In this document: positions 44,208 through 57,976 of the stretch, in pieces
How positions within the stretch are numbered: position 1 is the stretch's first letter
Layout of the letters: the number at the start of each line of letters is the position of its first letter
DNA from: Pseudarthrobacter sp. GA104
GTDB taxonomy: Bacteria; Actinomycetota; Actinomycetes; Actinomycetales; Micrococcaceae
Assembly: GCF_009741265.1 (NCBI RefSeq)
Contig: NZ_WOWL01000001.1
Span: 496,001 to 560,000 of the forward strand
Direction: 5' to 3'
Length of the DNA stretch: 64,000 nucleotides
Program-made: the position numbers and the translations under genes
Notes under the pieces: model-generated
What the model saw: only the letters and a program-made list of their open reading frames with translations
Told to the model about the DNA's origin: nothing
Database searches by the model: none

Positions 44208-45197
44208 CTAGTGATCCAGCCAGACGAGTTCAGGCGCCTGGGGTGCGGCGGCGTCCGGGGTGGCTGCCCACCAGGCTGCACACGCGGCCCGCCAGGAATC
44301 CAGGTTGTCCTGGCTGCCGATGATGCCCACCGCACCGTTGGCCACCCGGGCCGTGGCCTCGCCGCAGGCGTAGGTGCCGTCGTCGTGCGTGACCTCCGGG
44401 TACACCCGGTGCAGGTCCCCAAGGGAGCTGATGATGTAGTCCGGGCGTTCGGCGGCACGGGCAGCCAGGATGGTTTGCCGGGTGTCGACGCCGGTCAGTA
44501 CCGCCACAGTGGCGAAGCCTGCGTTGTTTCCGCCCAGGATGTCGGTGTCCAGGCGGTCTCCCACCACCAGGGGGCGTTCCGCGCCAAGCCGCTTGGCGGC
44601 GGAGTGGAAGAGCGGCGCTTCGGGCTTGCCGGCCACGCGCGGGGTTTGGCCCGTTGCGGCTGCCACGGCCTGCACCAGCGTGCCGTTTCCCGGAGCGATG
44701 CCGCGGGCCTGCGGTATGGACATGTCCGTGTTGGTGGCCACCCACAGGGCGCCCGCGTTCACCACGTAAGTGGCTTCGGCCAAGTCCTTCCACCCGATCT
44801 CGGGGTTGAATCCCTGGACCACCGCCACCGGGTCCTCGTCCTGGCCGTACACCGGCACGAGCCCCACGAGTTCGATCTCCGCGGCCAGCGCCGGACTGCC
44901 GGTGATGAGTACCCTGGAGCCCGGAGCCAGCAGGGAGGCGAGCAGGTCTGCAGCGGCCTGGGATGAACTGACCACCTGATGGTCCTCGGCGGGCGCCCCG
45001 AGTTCCCGGAGGTGGGCAGCCACCTGCGCCGGTGACCGGGACGCGTTGTTGGTCACGTAGCCCAGACCCACGCCAAGGCCGGAGAGCTGCTTCAGGGACT
45101 CAACCGCACCGGGGATGGCGTGCGGTCCGGCATAGACCACGCCGTCCAGATCTGCCAGGAGGGCGTCGAACAGGGAAATCAGGGGAACAGCACTCAT
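44208..45197 (-). CDS. HAD-superfamily phosphatase, NagD/PGP type (IIA)
   Basis: The 329-residue product has the HAD nucleophile motif DLDGVVY (Asp16, acid Asp18), YVTNNASRS, the lysine-containing region with RLGAERPLVVGDRLDTDILGGNNAGF and a IIA-type cap. Members dephosphorylate 4-nitrophenyl phosphate, phosphoglycolate or small phosphorylated metabolites; the natural substrate is unknown. It corresponds to Rv1692 in synteny, which has been described as a glycerol 3-phosphate phosphatase. C-terminal 40 residues are an extra region. Confidence 0.85.
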   Translation of the reverse strand: MSAVPLISLFDALLADLDGVVYAGPHAIPGAVESLKQLSGLGVGLGYVTNNASRSPAQVAAHLRELGAPAEDHQVVSSSQAAADLLASLLAPGSRVLITGSPALAAEIELVGLVPVYGQDEDPVAVVQGFNPEIGWKDLAEATYVVNAGALWVATNTDMSIPQARGIAPGNGTLVQAVAAATGQTPRVAGKPEAPLFHSAAKRLGAERPLVVGDRLDTDILGGNNAGFATVAVLTGVDTRQTILAARAAERPDYIISSLGDLHRVYPEVTHDDGTYACGEATARVANGAVGIIGSQDNLDSWRAACAAWWAATPDAAAPQAPELVWLDH

Positions 45198-45200
45198 GCG

Positions 45201-47039
45201 TCAGTCTTCCCGGCGGTCCTGCTGGTCCCCGGCCTGGTCTTCCAGATCGGGTTCGCCGTCACGTCCGGCTTCGGCTCCATCTGCGGCCTCCCCGGAGGTT
45301 TCCAGCTCGTCCGGCTCCACCGAGTCTTCGTCGGACTCGGCGTCGTCGGAGGCGAAGTAGTCACTCTCCTGGTCCTCGATGGCGGTGTCCTGCTGTTCAG
45401 CGGACTCGGCAGCGAAGTCGGCTCCAGCTGCACCTGCGGCTGAGGCGGCATCGGTAGAGGATACGGCGCTTGTGGCGGTTTCCGATGCCTGGGACGCGCG
45501 CTCCAGCAGGCGGCGGCGTTCGGCTTCTTCCCTGGCCTCTTCTTCTTCATCCCAGCCGAGGTCGATGATGTCCGGTTCCTCGTCCACGCCCTGGCCCAGT
45601 GCGTTCTCGGCCACAACGGCCTGCTTCCGCCATTTCTCGGCTTCAGCTTCGCGGCCTACGCCGGCGAGGGCGTCGGCGTAGGCACGGAAAAGCCGGGGGC
45701 TGTAGGAGAAGGCCCGGTTGATGTCCAGTTGCGGGATTTCCAGTTCGGCTACGGCAGCGTCCAGCTGTCCGAGGTCGGTCCGGGCACCTGCGGCAACGAT
45801 AGCGAGTTCGACTTTGCCGGGAGCGTCCAGGTCCTGGGCTTCCTCGGACCGGGCCACGTCCAGTGCACGGTCCGGGCGCCCCAACCCTCGTTCGCAGTCG
45901 GCCATGACCGGAAGGTGGACGTTGGAGCCGCTGATGCGGCGGTAGGTGCGGAATTCGCGCAGGGCCTCGCCGTAGTGGCCGGCTGCGTACGCCGTCAGTC
46001 CGACGGCTTCGCGGACGGCTGCCAGCCGGCCCCCACGCCGGCTCGCAGCCAGGGCGTGCTGGAACGCAAGTTCCGGCTCTTCATCGATCAGCCTGCCGGC
46101 CATGACCAGGTGGCGGGCCACCCACTCAGCACTTTTTGCTTCGAGGGTCTTGATCTGGTGCTGGGTTGCGCGGTCCAGTTCCTTGCCGGTGACGTCCTCG
46201 TCGATTTCGGGAGAACGTTCCCGGTCCGGGCGGTTGGCGCTCCGGAGGTCCCGGGCGTTGGGCACGCGGACGGGACGGTCTTCCTGGCGGTCCCGCCCAA
46301 AGTTGCGGGGTCCGGCACCTTCCCGGCTGGAGCCCCGATCAAAACTTCGGGGTGCTCGGTCCGGGCGGTCGCCGCGGTCGCCACGATCAGGCCGTTCGGA
46401 CCGTTCACCGAAAGGCTTCCGGTTCTCTCCCCCGCCGAAGCTGCGACGGTCGCCCTCGCCGTCACGGCGGGGACGGTCACCAAAAGGCTTCTTGTCACGG
46501 TCCCCAAACGGCTTACGGTCACGATCGCCGAACGGCTTACGGTCACCAGCACCGAAGGGCTTACGCTCACCCTCGCCGTCACGGCGCGGACGGTCACCAA
46601 AGGACCGGTTCTCACGGTCCCCGTAAGGCTTGCGGTCGCGGTCTCCGAACGGCTTACGCTCTCCAGCACCGAAAGGCTTACGCTCACCCTCGCCGTCACG
46701 GCGCGGACGGTCCCCAAACGGCTTACGGTCACGGTCCCCGAACGGCTTACGGTCACGATCTCCAAACGGCTTACGCTCCCCCGAACCGAAGGGCTTACGC
46801 TCTCCAGCACCGAAAGGCTTACGCTCACCTTCCCCGTCACGGCGCGGACGGTCACCAAAAGGCTTCTTGTCACGGTCCCCAAACGGCTTACGCTCACCGC
46901 CGCCTGAGGCAGGGCCGGAATCGCTGTTGTCGCGGCTGCTGCGGGAACGGAATCCACGCGGATCGCCGCCTGAGTTGTTGTTGCCGCGGAACGCGCCTCG
47001 GTCATTTCCGCCGCGGTTGCCGCCGTTGTGCTCAGCCAT
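45201..47039 (-). CDS. Repeat-rich TPR-like protein with RKPFGDRD low-complexity domain (Rv1691-like)
   Basis: The protein of about 612 residues starts MAEHNGGNRGG at ATG 47039 behind AGGAGGA. Residues about 1-270 consist of repeats of RKPFGDRD, RKPFGAGE and RPRRDGEGE, an Arg/Gly/Asp/Phe-rich region that should be disordered and RNA-binding in character. A helical TPR-like region follows (about 300-480: ARHLVMAGRLIDEEPELAFQHALAASRRGGRLAAVREAVGL), then an acidic Glu/Asp/Ala tail. The C-terminal half matches the Rv1691 slot beside the HAD phosphatase. Opposite charges at the two ends are striking. Function is unknown; an RNA or ribosome-assembly role is inference from composition. Confidence 0.82.
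   Translation of the reverse strand: MAEHNGGNRGGNDRGAFRGNNNSGGDPRGFRSRSSRDNSDSGPASGGGERKPFGDRDKKPFGDRPRRDGEGERKPFGAGERKPFGSGERKPFGDRDRKPFGDRDRKPFGDRPRRDGEGERKPFGAGERKPFGDRDRKPYGDRENRSFGDRPRRDGEGERKPFGAGDRKPFGDRDRKPFGDRDKKPFGDRPRRDGEGDRRSFGGGENRKPFGERSERPDRGDRGDRPDRAPRSFDRGSSREGAGPRNFGRDRQEDRPVRVPNARDLRSANRPDRERSPEIDEDVTGKELDRATQHQIKTLEAKSAEWVARHLVMAGRLIDEEPELAFQHALAASRRGGRLAAVREAVGLTAYAAGHYGEALREFRTYRRISGSNVHLPVMADCERGLGRPDRALDVARSEEAQDLDAPGKVELAIVAAGARTDLGQLDAAVAELEIPQLDINRAFSYSPRLFRAYADALAGVGREAEAEKWRKQAVVAENALGQGVDEEPDIIDLGWDEEEEAREEAERRRLLERASQASETATSAVSSTDAASAAGAAGADFAAESAEQQDTAIEDQESDYFASDDAESDEDSVEPDELETSGEAADGAEAGRDGEPDLEDQAGDQQDRRED
46410..46900 (-). repeat. Short coding repeats for PFGDRDRK-type units
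   Basis: Roughly 500 bases of tandem and interspersed copies of 24-27 bp units (coding RKPFGDRD, RKPFGAGE and variants). Copies differ mostly at synonymous or single positions, so the region is prone to slippage and copy-number change. Confidence 0.8.
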
Positions 47040-47224
47040 GTGGATTCCTCCTGTTGTGAGCCGACCACTGGCGCAACTGCAGCCGCTCGTATCCGTGTTT
47101 CGTTTCCTACGCAACCCGAAATCAAGCGCTTCGAAGTCCGTACATCTTCATCAATTCTAGTGGAGTCGCCCAACCGGGCAGTACGGTAAAAGCCCAGGCG
47201 CCGGCATCGTGGCAAGATTCACAC

Positions 47225-47306
47225 GCTCTCTCAGTTGATGCGGGTTTTTCGGCGATGCTCTCTCGGTTGATGTGGGGTTTCCTGGGGGTGCTCTCGCAGT
47301 TTGGCG
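47225..47306. repeat. Inverted, degenerate copies of the AAGTGAGAGAG motif
   Basis: GCTCTCTCAGTTGATGC (47225-47241), GCTCTCTCGGTTGATG (47257-47272) and a weaker GCTCTCGCAGTTTGGCG (47290-47306) follow each other about 32-33 bp apart. They are the reverse complement of the motif that forms the array just to the right, so the two sets could pair. Confidence 0.6.
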
Positions 47307-47356
47307 CTGGTGGTCGACGGCGGGCCGGCCGGGCAGTGCGGCAGGGCCCCGGGGGC

Positions 47357-47535
47357 GCGTTAAGTGAGAGAGGGTCCCCCGGGAGGGCGCATCAAGTGAG
47401 AGAGGGAACCCCGGGGAGGGGGCATCAAGTGAGAGAGGGTCCCCCGGGAGTGCGCATCAAGTGAGAGAGGGTCCCCCGGGAGGGCGCGTTAAGTGAGAGA
47501 GGGTCCCCACGGGAGGGGGCGTTAAATGCGGGAGG
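47357..47535. repeat. Tandem array of a 32-33 bp unit with core AAGTGAGAGAGGG
   Basis: Unit starts at 47357, 47389, 47422, 47454, 47486 and 47519 are spaced 32, 33, 32, 32 and 33 bp. Each begins GCGTTAAGTGAGAGAGGG or GCATCAAGTGAGAGAGGG, followed by a conserved GTCCCCCGGGAGGG-like segment; the last unit is degenerate. The period is close to three helical turns. It lies just past the 3' end of the rRNA operon and before the terminator hairpin. No coding sense is evident. Confidence 0.85.
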
Positions 47536-47558
47536 CCCCAACCTGGTGGTTGGGGCCT
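47533..47558 (-). terminator. Hairpin at the end of the rRNA operon
   Basis: AGGCCCCAACC, loop TGGT and exact complement GGTTGGGGCCT form an 11-bp stem 14 bases beyond the 5S 3' end. The first arm overlaps the last degenerate unit of the tandem array. No U tract follows, so termination may rely on Rho or further structure. Confidence 0.7.
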
Positions 47559-47572
47559 CGACCTAATGGTTG

Positions 47573-47689
47573 TCCGGCGGTGACCTACTCTCCCACACCC
47601 TCCCGGGTGCAGTACCATCGGCGCTGTGGGTCTTAGCTTCCGGGTTCGGAATGGGACCGGGCGTTTCCCCCACGCTATGACCGCCGTAA
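47573..47689 (-). rRNA. rrf: 5S ribosomal RNA
   Basis: About 117 nt whose minus strand runs from GTTACGGCGGTCATAGCG to GGAGAGTAGGTCACCGCC, with paired ends and the conserved CCCGGTCCCATTCCGAAC loop region. It is the last gene of the operon. Ends are estimated from terminal helix complementarity. Confidence 0.95.
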
Positions 47690-47900
47690 CCTTGTTACCC
47701 GTCCGCCCGGGTGTGATCCCCGGGGGTGGGAAGTGTTGTGGTTACAACATTGTGGTGTTGTTATTTAGTTGGTGTTCCCTGCAACAAATGGTTTGTTGTT
47801 CGGGAACCACATAGTGGACGCAAGCAGTCTTGTTTTTTCTTTTTACCAACCCTGGTGTGGAACCGCTTTTGAACCGGTTTCACGGGTGTGGTGTGTGGTG
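47690..47900 (-). other. 23S-5S spacer
   Basis: About 210 bases with no gene. It contains the 34-base segment (47793-47826) that is complementary, as RNA, to part of the 16S-23S spacer and so can close a helix around the 23S gene, followed by T-rich tracts. Confidence 0.7.
47793..47826 (-). other. Right half of a long-range 23S processing helix
   Basis: As transcribed, this segment pairs with 51136-51169 upstream of 23S: of 34 positions, 30 are Watson-Crick, three are G-U wobbles and one is a mismatch. Such helices are RNase III substrates that release pre-23S rRNA. The shared core is CATAGTGGACGC. Confidence 0.65.
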
Positions 47901-53040
<5,140 letters not shown>

Positions 53041-53483
53041 AGTAAAACAGACACAACCCCCAGCCCCGGGAAAACGGGACAAAAAGGCTGCACAAAATTT
53101 GAAACCAGCTGTAAAAACCAGACCACCCACAGGGGCGGATGACCCGGTCAATTCAACCAATCACTAAAACAATTGGTATCAACAAACTTGGCACACTATT
53201 GAGTTCTCAAACAACAGACACATTCGAATATTCCCGAAACAATTCAATTCAATGAATTTCTATTTCGTATTTCTTCGCTGCGATGTTTCAATCTTATTTC
53301 ATTCATTTTCACTTTGCAAATCCGGTTGTTTTCCCGGAATTCACTCTGCGGAACGAATCCGCCCATCATAAACCGGAGCAATTTCTTCCGTCAGTGCTTC
53401 TGCACATCGTGAAGTTGCTTCACTTTTTGGTGGGGGTTGGTCGCTATTTTTCCGCTTCAGCGGCGGCGACTCAGAAAACATTA
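53041..53483 (-). other. rRNA leader and promoter region
   Basis: About 440 bases between 16S and the tyrS terminator with no gene. The AT-rich part around 53220-53340 holds the likely promoter (53291-53319). AGTTCTCAAACAACA at 53202-53216 matches the 16S-23S spacer exactly and is the conserved actinobacterial leader element thought to take part in antitermination or processing. Confidence 0.75.
53291..53319 (-). promoter_or_regulatory. Likely rRNA operon promoter
   Basis: On the minus strand, TTGCAA (-35, 53319-53314) and TAAGAT (-10, 53296-53291) are 17 bases apart, the ideal sigma-70-type spacing, in the AT-rich part of the leader about 250 bases ahead of 16S. Other promoters may lie further upstream. 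Confidence 0.45.
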
Positions 53484-53526
53484 CACGCTCCCCCGCGGCC
53501 GTGCAAATCGGCTGCGGAGGAGCGTG
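53484..53526 (-). terminator. tyrS terminator
   Basis: On the minus strand CACGCTCCTCCGC pairs with GCGGGGGAGCGTG (one G-T) and is followed by TAATGTTTTC. It starts 31 bases past the tyrS stop and separates tyrS from the rRNA promoter region. Confidence 0.75.
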
Positions 53527-53556
53527 CAGGGGGTCTTCGCGGGGCGGGTGATAAGC

Positions 53557-54870
53557 CTAGGGAACCAGGACTTCCACGGTAGCGAGGTTCTTCTTTCCGC
53601 GGCGCAGGAGCAGGTATTGCCCATGCAGAAGTTCGGACTCCGAAATCACGGCTTCGGGGTCGGACACCTTCTCGTTGTTGACGTAGGCTCCGCCTTCACC
53701 AACCGTCCGCCTGGCGGCCGACTTGCTTTCGGAGAGGCCGGAGGCAACCAGCAGGTCCACGATTCCCATCGCATCCACCTGGACAGTTGCAGAGGGAAGC
53801 TCTGACGTTGCCGCCTGCAGCGTGGGCTTGTCCAAGGCTGTGAGGTCGCCGTTCCCGAAAAGCGCTGCGGAGGCCGCGATGACCTTCTCGGTGGCTTCCA
53901 CTCCATGCACGAGGGACGTCACTTCATAGGCAAGCTTCCGCTGTCCCTCGCGGGCGAACGGGCGCTCAGCAACAGCCACGGCGATTTCTTCAATCTCGGC
54001 CCGGCTAAGGAAGGTAAAGACCTTCAGCCGGTTCACGACGTCGGCATCCGCAGTGTTGACCCAGAACTGGTAGAAGGCATAAGGGCTGCACATGCCGGCG
54101 TCCAGCCAGATGGCGTTGCCCTCGCTCTTGCCGAACTTGGTGCCGTCGGCGTTGGTGATCAACGGAGTTCCCAGGGCGTGGACGCTCTTGCCCTCCACCT
54201 TGCGGATCAGCTCGGTTCCGCTGGTGAGGTTGCCCCACTGGTCCGAGCCGCCGGTCTGCAGCACGCAGCCATAATCCCGGTACAGCTGGAGGTAATCCAT
54301 CCCCTGCAGGATCTGGTAGCTGAACTCCGTGTAGCTGATGCCCTCATCCGAGTGCAGCCGGGAGGCCACGGCGTCCTTGCGCAGCATGGTGCCCACGCGG
54401 AAGTGCTTTCCCACGTCACGCAGGAAGTCAATGGCGCTCAGCGGCGCGGTCCAGTCCAGGTTGTTGACCATCCGGGCTGCGTTGTCACCCTCGAAGCTGA
54501 GGAACCGGCGGACCTGCGCCTGGAGGTAGCCCACCCACTCGGCGACGGTGTCCTTGGTGTTCAGGGTGCGTTCGGCCGTGGGACGGGGATCGCCGATCAT
54601 GCCGGTGGAACCGCCCACGAGCCCGAGGGGCTTGTGGCCGGCCAACTGCAGCCGGCGCATGAGCAGGAGCTGGACGAGGTTGCCCAGGTGCAGGCTCGGC
54701 GCGGTGGGATCGAAGCCGCAATAGTACGTCACCGGGGCGCCGGCGAGCAGTTTTTCGAGTTCTGCTTCGTCGGTGGAGACGTGGACCAGGCCACGCCATT
54801 TCAGCTCCTGCCAGACATTGGCAAAAGTGGCGTCGTTCTGCTGCGATTCGAGGCTGTTGAGTTCTGGCAC
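53557..54870 (-). CDS. tyrS: Tyrosyl-tRNA synthetase
   Basis: TyrS charges tRNA-Tyr. The product of about 437 residues has class I motifs: SLHLGNLVQLLLM (the HIGH-type element) and KFGKSEGNAIWLD (the KMSKS-type element), the tyrosine-site YYCGFDPTAPSLH and a C-terminal S4 domain (IVDLLVASGLSESKSAARRTVGEGGAYVNNEKV). I chose GTG 54870 (MPELNSLESQQND); the longer frame upstream has no conserved sequence. The spacing of AGAAGG to this GTG is short, so the start is uncertain by a few codons. It sits directly upstream of the rRNA operon. Confidence 0.95.
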   Translation of the reverse strand: MPELNSLESQQNDATFANVWQELKWRGLVHVSTDEAELEKLLAGAPVTYYCGFDPTAPSLHLGNLVQLLLMRRLQLAGHKPLGLVGGSTGMIGDPRPTAERTLNTKDTVAEWVGYLQAQVRRFLSFEGDNAARMVNNLDWTAPLSAIDFLRDVGKHFRVGTMLRKDAVASRLHSDEGISYTEFSYQILQGMDYLQLYRDYGCVLQTGGSDQWGNLTSGTELIRKVEGKSVHALGTPLITNADGTKFGKSEGNAIWLDAGMCSPYAFYQFWVNTADADVVNRLKVFTFLSRAEIEEIAVAVAERPFAREGQRKLAYEVTSLVHGVEATEKVIAASAALFGNGDLTALDKPTLQAATSELPSATVQVDAMGIVDLLVASGLSESKSAARRTVGEGGAYVNNEKVSDPEAVISESELLHGQYLLLRRGKKNLATVEVLVP

Positions 54871-54904
54871 GCCTTCTAAGTTAGCAGTATTGCGGCAGGC
54901 AGGA

Positions 54905-57133
54905 TCAGCGCTTGATCCCGGCCGGCACAGGTTCCGAAGCAATAAGCCGCAGCCGCTGGGTGGCGCGGGTCATCGCGACGTACAGGTCCCCCACCTTGCC
55001 GTGCTCATGGTTCAGCATCATGGACGGCTCCAGCACCACGACGCCGTCGAACTCCAGCCCCTTGGCTTCCCGGGGGCTGATCACCACGATGTCCTGCTCA
55101 TAGCTGCCTGCACCCGTGCCCACGCGGCGCCCGTAGGCGGCGCGCAGGGCCGCAGTGGCTTCCGGCAAAAAGGCGCCGTCCGCGATGACGGCGAGGAGTC
55201 CGCCGTCGAGCGCGTCCAGTTCCTCGGGCAGGACCTCAACCAGGCGGCTGACCACCTGGCCCGGATCCACCTCGTCGATGACGGGCGACCAGCGTCCTTC
55301 GCGGACAGCCTTGGGCGCCGAGACCACCAGTCCGGCTGCGTTGGCCATCCGGACCGCGGCTTCGGCGATCTGGGAGGGGGTCCGGTAGTTGACCGTCAGC
55401 TCCTCCAACTGCCAGCGCTCACCGAACATCGGAGCAAGCGCACCCTGCCACGAATTCGCGCCGGCCACCGAACTCGTCTGCGCGATGTCCCCGACGATCG
55501 TGAAGGACTTCAGGGGGCACCGGCGGACCAGCAGGCGCCACTGCATGGGCGATAGCTCCTGCGCCTCGTCCACCACGATGTGGCCGAAGGCCCAGGTGCG
55601 GTCGCTGGTGGCGCGCTCGGCAGCGGTCTGCCTTGTTTCCTGCTCCTGGTTCTGCTCGGCCAGTTCCTCGGCCGACATCAGCGGGTCCACGCCCGCCGCC
55701 TCCATGTTGACCAGCGTCTGCTTCGCGTTCGCAAGGTCGCGGGCGCGGTCGTGTTCCTGCTGGGCCAGGCCACGCCCCGCCGCCGGATCAAGCTCGCCGA
55801 GCAGCTCCGCTGCCTCATCCAGGAGGGGTACGTCGGATTCCGTCCAGGGCGCGTCCGCGGAGCGCAGCAGCAGGGCGCGCTCCGCCGGGGCGAGCTTGGG
55901 CGTGCAGGCTTCCAGGATGGCAGGCTTACTGAAGAGCTCGGAGATCAGCTTTTCCGGCGTCATGGGCATCCAGCAAAGGTTGAGGGCGATCCGCACGTCA
56001 CGGGCGCTGCGCACATCCTCGGCAAGGTAGGAGCGGTCGGCGTTGTTGCCGATGTTTCCGGCTTCCACGAGCTCCGTCATCTGTTCGGTCAGTTCCCGGA
56101 GCAGGATCTTGACGAACGTCACGCGTGCCTCGTTGTGGGGCTTGCCGGTGGAGCGTGCCCGTTCCCTTGCCCGGCGCACCTGGCGCTGGGTCAGCACGAG
56201 TTTCCGGCCGTCGACTTCAAGGATGCGGTCCTCGGCGGGCATTCGCTGCCGGTTGGCCACGGCATTGGCCACCACGCCGGCCATGTCCAGCCGGCCCTTG
56301 ATGGCGGCAACCGCGGCGTCCGGCTCGGGGACAGCGTGGATTCCGGGCATGAGGCGGCCGACGCTGGCCATGACCACGCCGGTCTCACCGAGGGATGGCA
56401 GCACCCGTTCGATGTACTTCATGAACGACGACGACGGGCCCACCAGCAGGACGCCGGCGGTCTTGAGGCGGTCGCGGTGGGTGTAGAGCAGGTAGGCGGC
56501 GCGGTGCAGGGCAACAGCGGTCTTGCCGGTACCGGGACCGCCCTGCACCACGAGCGCGCCGGAAATCGACGAACGGATGATCCGGTCCTGCTCGGATTGG
56601 ATGGTGCTGACGATGTCCGACATCCGGCCGGTCCGCTTGGAGTTCAGCGCGGCGAGCAGGGCGCCTTCGCCCTGCAGCGACTCGTTGTCCGCAAGCATGT
56701 CCGCGTCAAGGACGTCGTCCTCGATGGCCTTGACCTCACGGCCCTGCAGGATGAGGTGCCGGCGGCGGCGGACGCCCTGCCGGTCAAACGCAGTGGCCTG
56801 GTAGAAATGGCCGGCCTCGGGCGCGCGCCAGTCCACCATGAGCCGTTGCAGGTCCTCGGTGGTGAGGCCAATGCGGCCAATGTACTGCGCTTCGCCTGAG
56901 TCCAGGTCCAGGCGGCCGAAGACCAGGCGGTCGTCTACGGCATCCAGCTGCGCCAGGCGGTCCTCATACAGTGCAGCGAACGCGTCACGTTCCGAAACGT
57001 TCTGCATGGTGCCCACGGCCCCGGCCCGGCGGACCTGGGCCAGTTGGCGGCGCTTTTCCTCGCGCAGCTCTTCCAGCCGCGCATACAGGCCGGCAACATA
57101 GTCCCGTTCGTGGGCCAAATCGGCGTCGAGCAT
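54905..57133 (-). CDS. HelD/HelR-type superfamily 1 helicase (RNA polymerase recycling)
   Basis: The 742-residue protein is UvrD-like but has the HelD layout: an N-terminal coiled coil (ARLEELREEKRRQLAQV), a 'DWRAPEAGHFYQA' motif, Walker A GGPGTGKT at 198-205, a large insertion between the two RecA domains, Walker B VDEAQELSP and motif VI VAMTRATQRL. HelD proteins pull stalled RNA polymerase off DNA; some (HelR) confer rifamycin tolerance. I see no rifamycin-associated element upstream. Its location between tyrS/rRNA and mpg is notable. Plain ATP-dependent DNA helicase remains an alternative. Confidence 0.87.
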   Translation of the reverse strand: MLDADLAHERDYVAGLYARLEELREEKRRQLAQVRRAGAVGTMQNVSERDAFAALYEDRLAQLDAVDDRLVFGRLDLDSGEAQYIGRIGLTTEDLQRLMVDWRAPEAGHFYQATAFDRQGVRRRRHLILQGREVKAIEDDVLDADMLADNESLQGEGALLAALNSKRTGRMSDIVSTIQSEQDRIIRSSISGALVVQGGPGTGKTAVALHRAAYLLYTHRDRLKTAGVLLVGPSSSFMKYIERVLPSLGETGVVMASVGRLMPGIHAVPEPDAAVAAIKGRLDMAGVVANAVANRQRMPAEDRILEVDGRKLVLTQRQVRRARERARSTGKPHNEARVTFVKILLRELTEQMTELVEAGNIGNNADRSYLAEDVRSARDVRIALNLCWMPMTPEKLISELFSKPAILEACTPKLAPAERALLLRSADAPWTESDVPLLDEAAELLGELDPAAGRGLAQQEHDRARDLANAKQTLVNMEAAGVDPLMSAEELAEQNQEQETRQTAAERATSDRTWAFGHIVVDEAQELSPMQWRLLVRRCPLKSFTIVGDIAQTSSVAGANSWQGALAPMFGERWQLEELTVNYRTPSQIAEAAVRMANAAGLVVSAPKAVREGRWSPVIDEVDPGQVVSRLVEVLPEELDALDGGLLAVIADGAFLPEATAALRAAYGRRVGTGAGSYEQDIVVISPREAKGLEFDGVVVLEPSMMLNHEHGKVGDLYVAMTRATQRLRLIASEPVPAGIKR

Positions 57134-57185
57134 TTAACGTTCCCCTATCGCAAAAGACAGACCTACCATTCTACAACCATTTCCG

Positions 57186-57860
57186 TTAACGCCCGTGAAA
57201 CCCGGCCGGATCCGGTTTTGCCCTCCTGGGCTTGGCGGCCTTGTACTGGGAGACGGTGGGGTCGCCGGTGATCCAGAAGCGCCAGGAGTACTGGTCCGTT
57301 CCACCTGCACCGGACACTCCCACGCGAGGGCCTGAACTCACCGGCTGGCCGGGGCGGGGCGGAAGCACCAGCCCGAAAGGCGGCGCCAGTGCATCGCGGC
57401 CGCTGTCCGCCGTCGTCATCCCCATGGCTTTGGCCAGCCGCGCGGGACCCCTTGCCAGGTCGGCAGGATCCTTGGACGTGGGGCGCCGGCGCCGGGCAAG
57501 GTCCACGCCGTCCACGATCTCCCCGGCCCGCAGCAGGAGGGCGGAAGCCGTTCCTTCCGGTCCGCACACAAGGTTGGTGCAGTGATGCATCCCGTAGGTG
57601 AAGTAGACATACAGGTGCCCCGCCGGACCAAACATGGGTGCGTTGCGAGGCGTGGGGCCCCGGTAGGTGTGCGAGCCGGGGTCCGGGTGGAGCGAATCCT
57701 CGGGCCCGAGGTAGGCCTCCACTTCGGTGAGCCGGACGGACACCACGCCTTCCCGGGACTCGTGCGTCAGCACCGCCCCCAGCAGCAGGGGCGCCAACTG
57801 GCGGGCATCTCCGGAAAGGAAATCCCGCAGCGATGTGCCGGCCAGCGGATTTCTGCTCAT
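57186..57860 (-). CDS. mpg: 3-methyladenine DNA glycosylase (Mpg/AAG family)
   Basis: The 224-residue protein belongs to the alkyladenine glycosylase family, with the [15 protein letters not shown] catalytic segment, [26 protein letters not shown] and [10 protein letters not shown]. It excises alkylated purines. Near-identical placement beside tyrS in mycobacteria (Rv1688-Rv1689) supports it, though helD has been inserted here between the two. It is divergent from the Ada-AlkA fusion, grouping three alkylation-repair genes. Confidence 0.92.
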   Translation of the reverse strand: MSRNPLAGTSLRDFLSGDARQLAPLLLGAVLTHESREGVVSVRLTEVEAYLGPEDSLHPDPGSHTYRGPTPRNAPMFGPAGHLYVYFTYGMHHCTNLVCGPEGTASALLLRAGEIVDGVDLARRRRPTSKDPADLARGPARLAKAMGMTTADSGRDALAPPFGLVLPPRPGQPVSSGPRVGVSGAGGTDQYSWRFWITGDPTVSQYKAAKPRRAKPDPAGFHGR

Positions 57861-57976
57861 GGCCAGACTCTATCCAAAGCCGGCGGCCCATACGGATCAT
57901 TTTTGGTACGGGCAGGGGAAACGGCCCTGTCCGATTTCCGCTAGCCCGGACCCAGTGCGGCTGGCAGGATGGAGGA

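Noticed and set aside
46088..47215. Long open frames on other strands and frames across the KPFGDR repeat gene
   Set aside because: They arise from the repetitive GC-rich coding sequence; their translations are low-complexity Arg/Thr/Ser shadows without ribosome sites.
47357..47535. CRISPR-like array of short direct repeats
   Set aside because: The segments between the repeated core are themselves conserved and nearly identical (GTCCCCCGGGAGGG type), so there are no variable spacers, and no cas genes occur in the window.
57134..57185. Rifamycin-associated element upstream of the HelD-type gene
   Set aside because: The short upstream gap shows no 19-bp inverted repeat of the known type.
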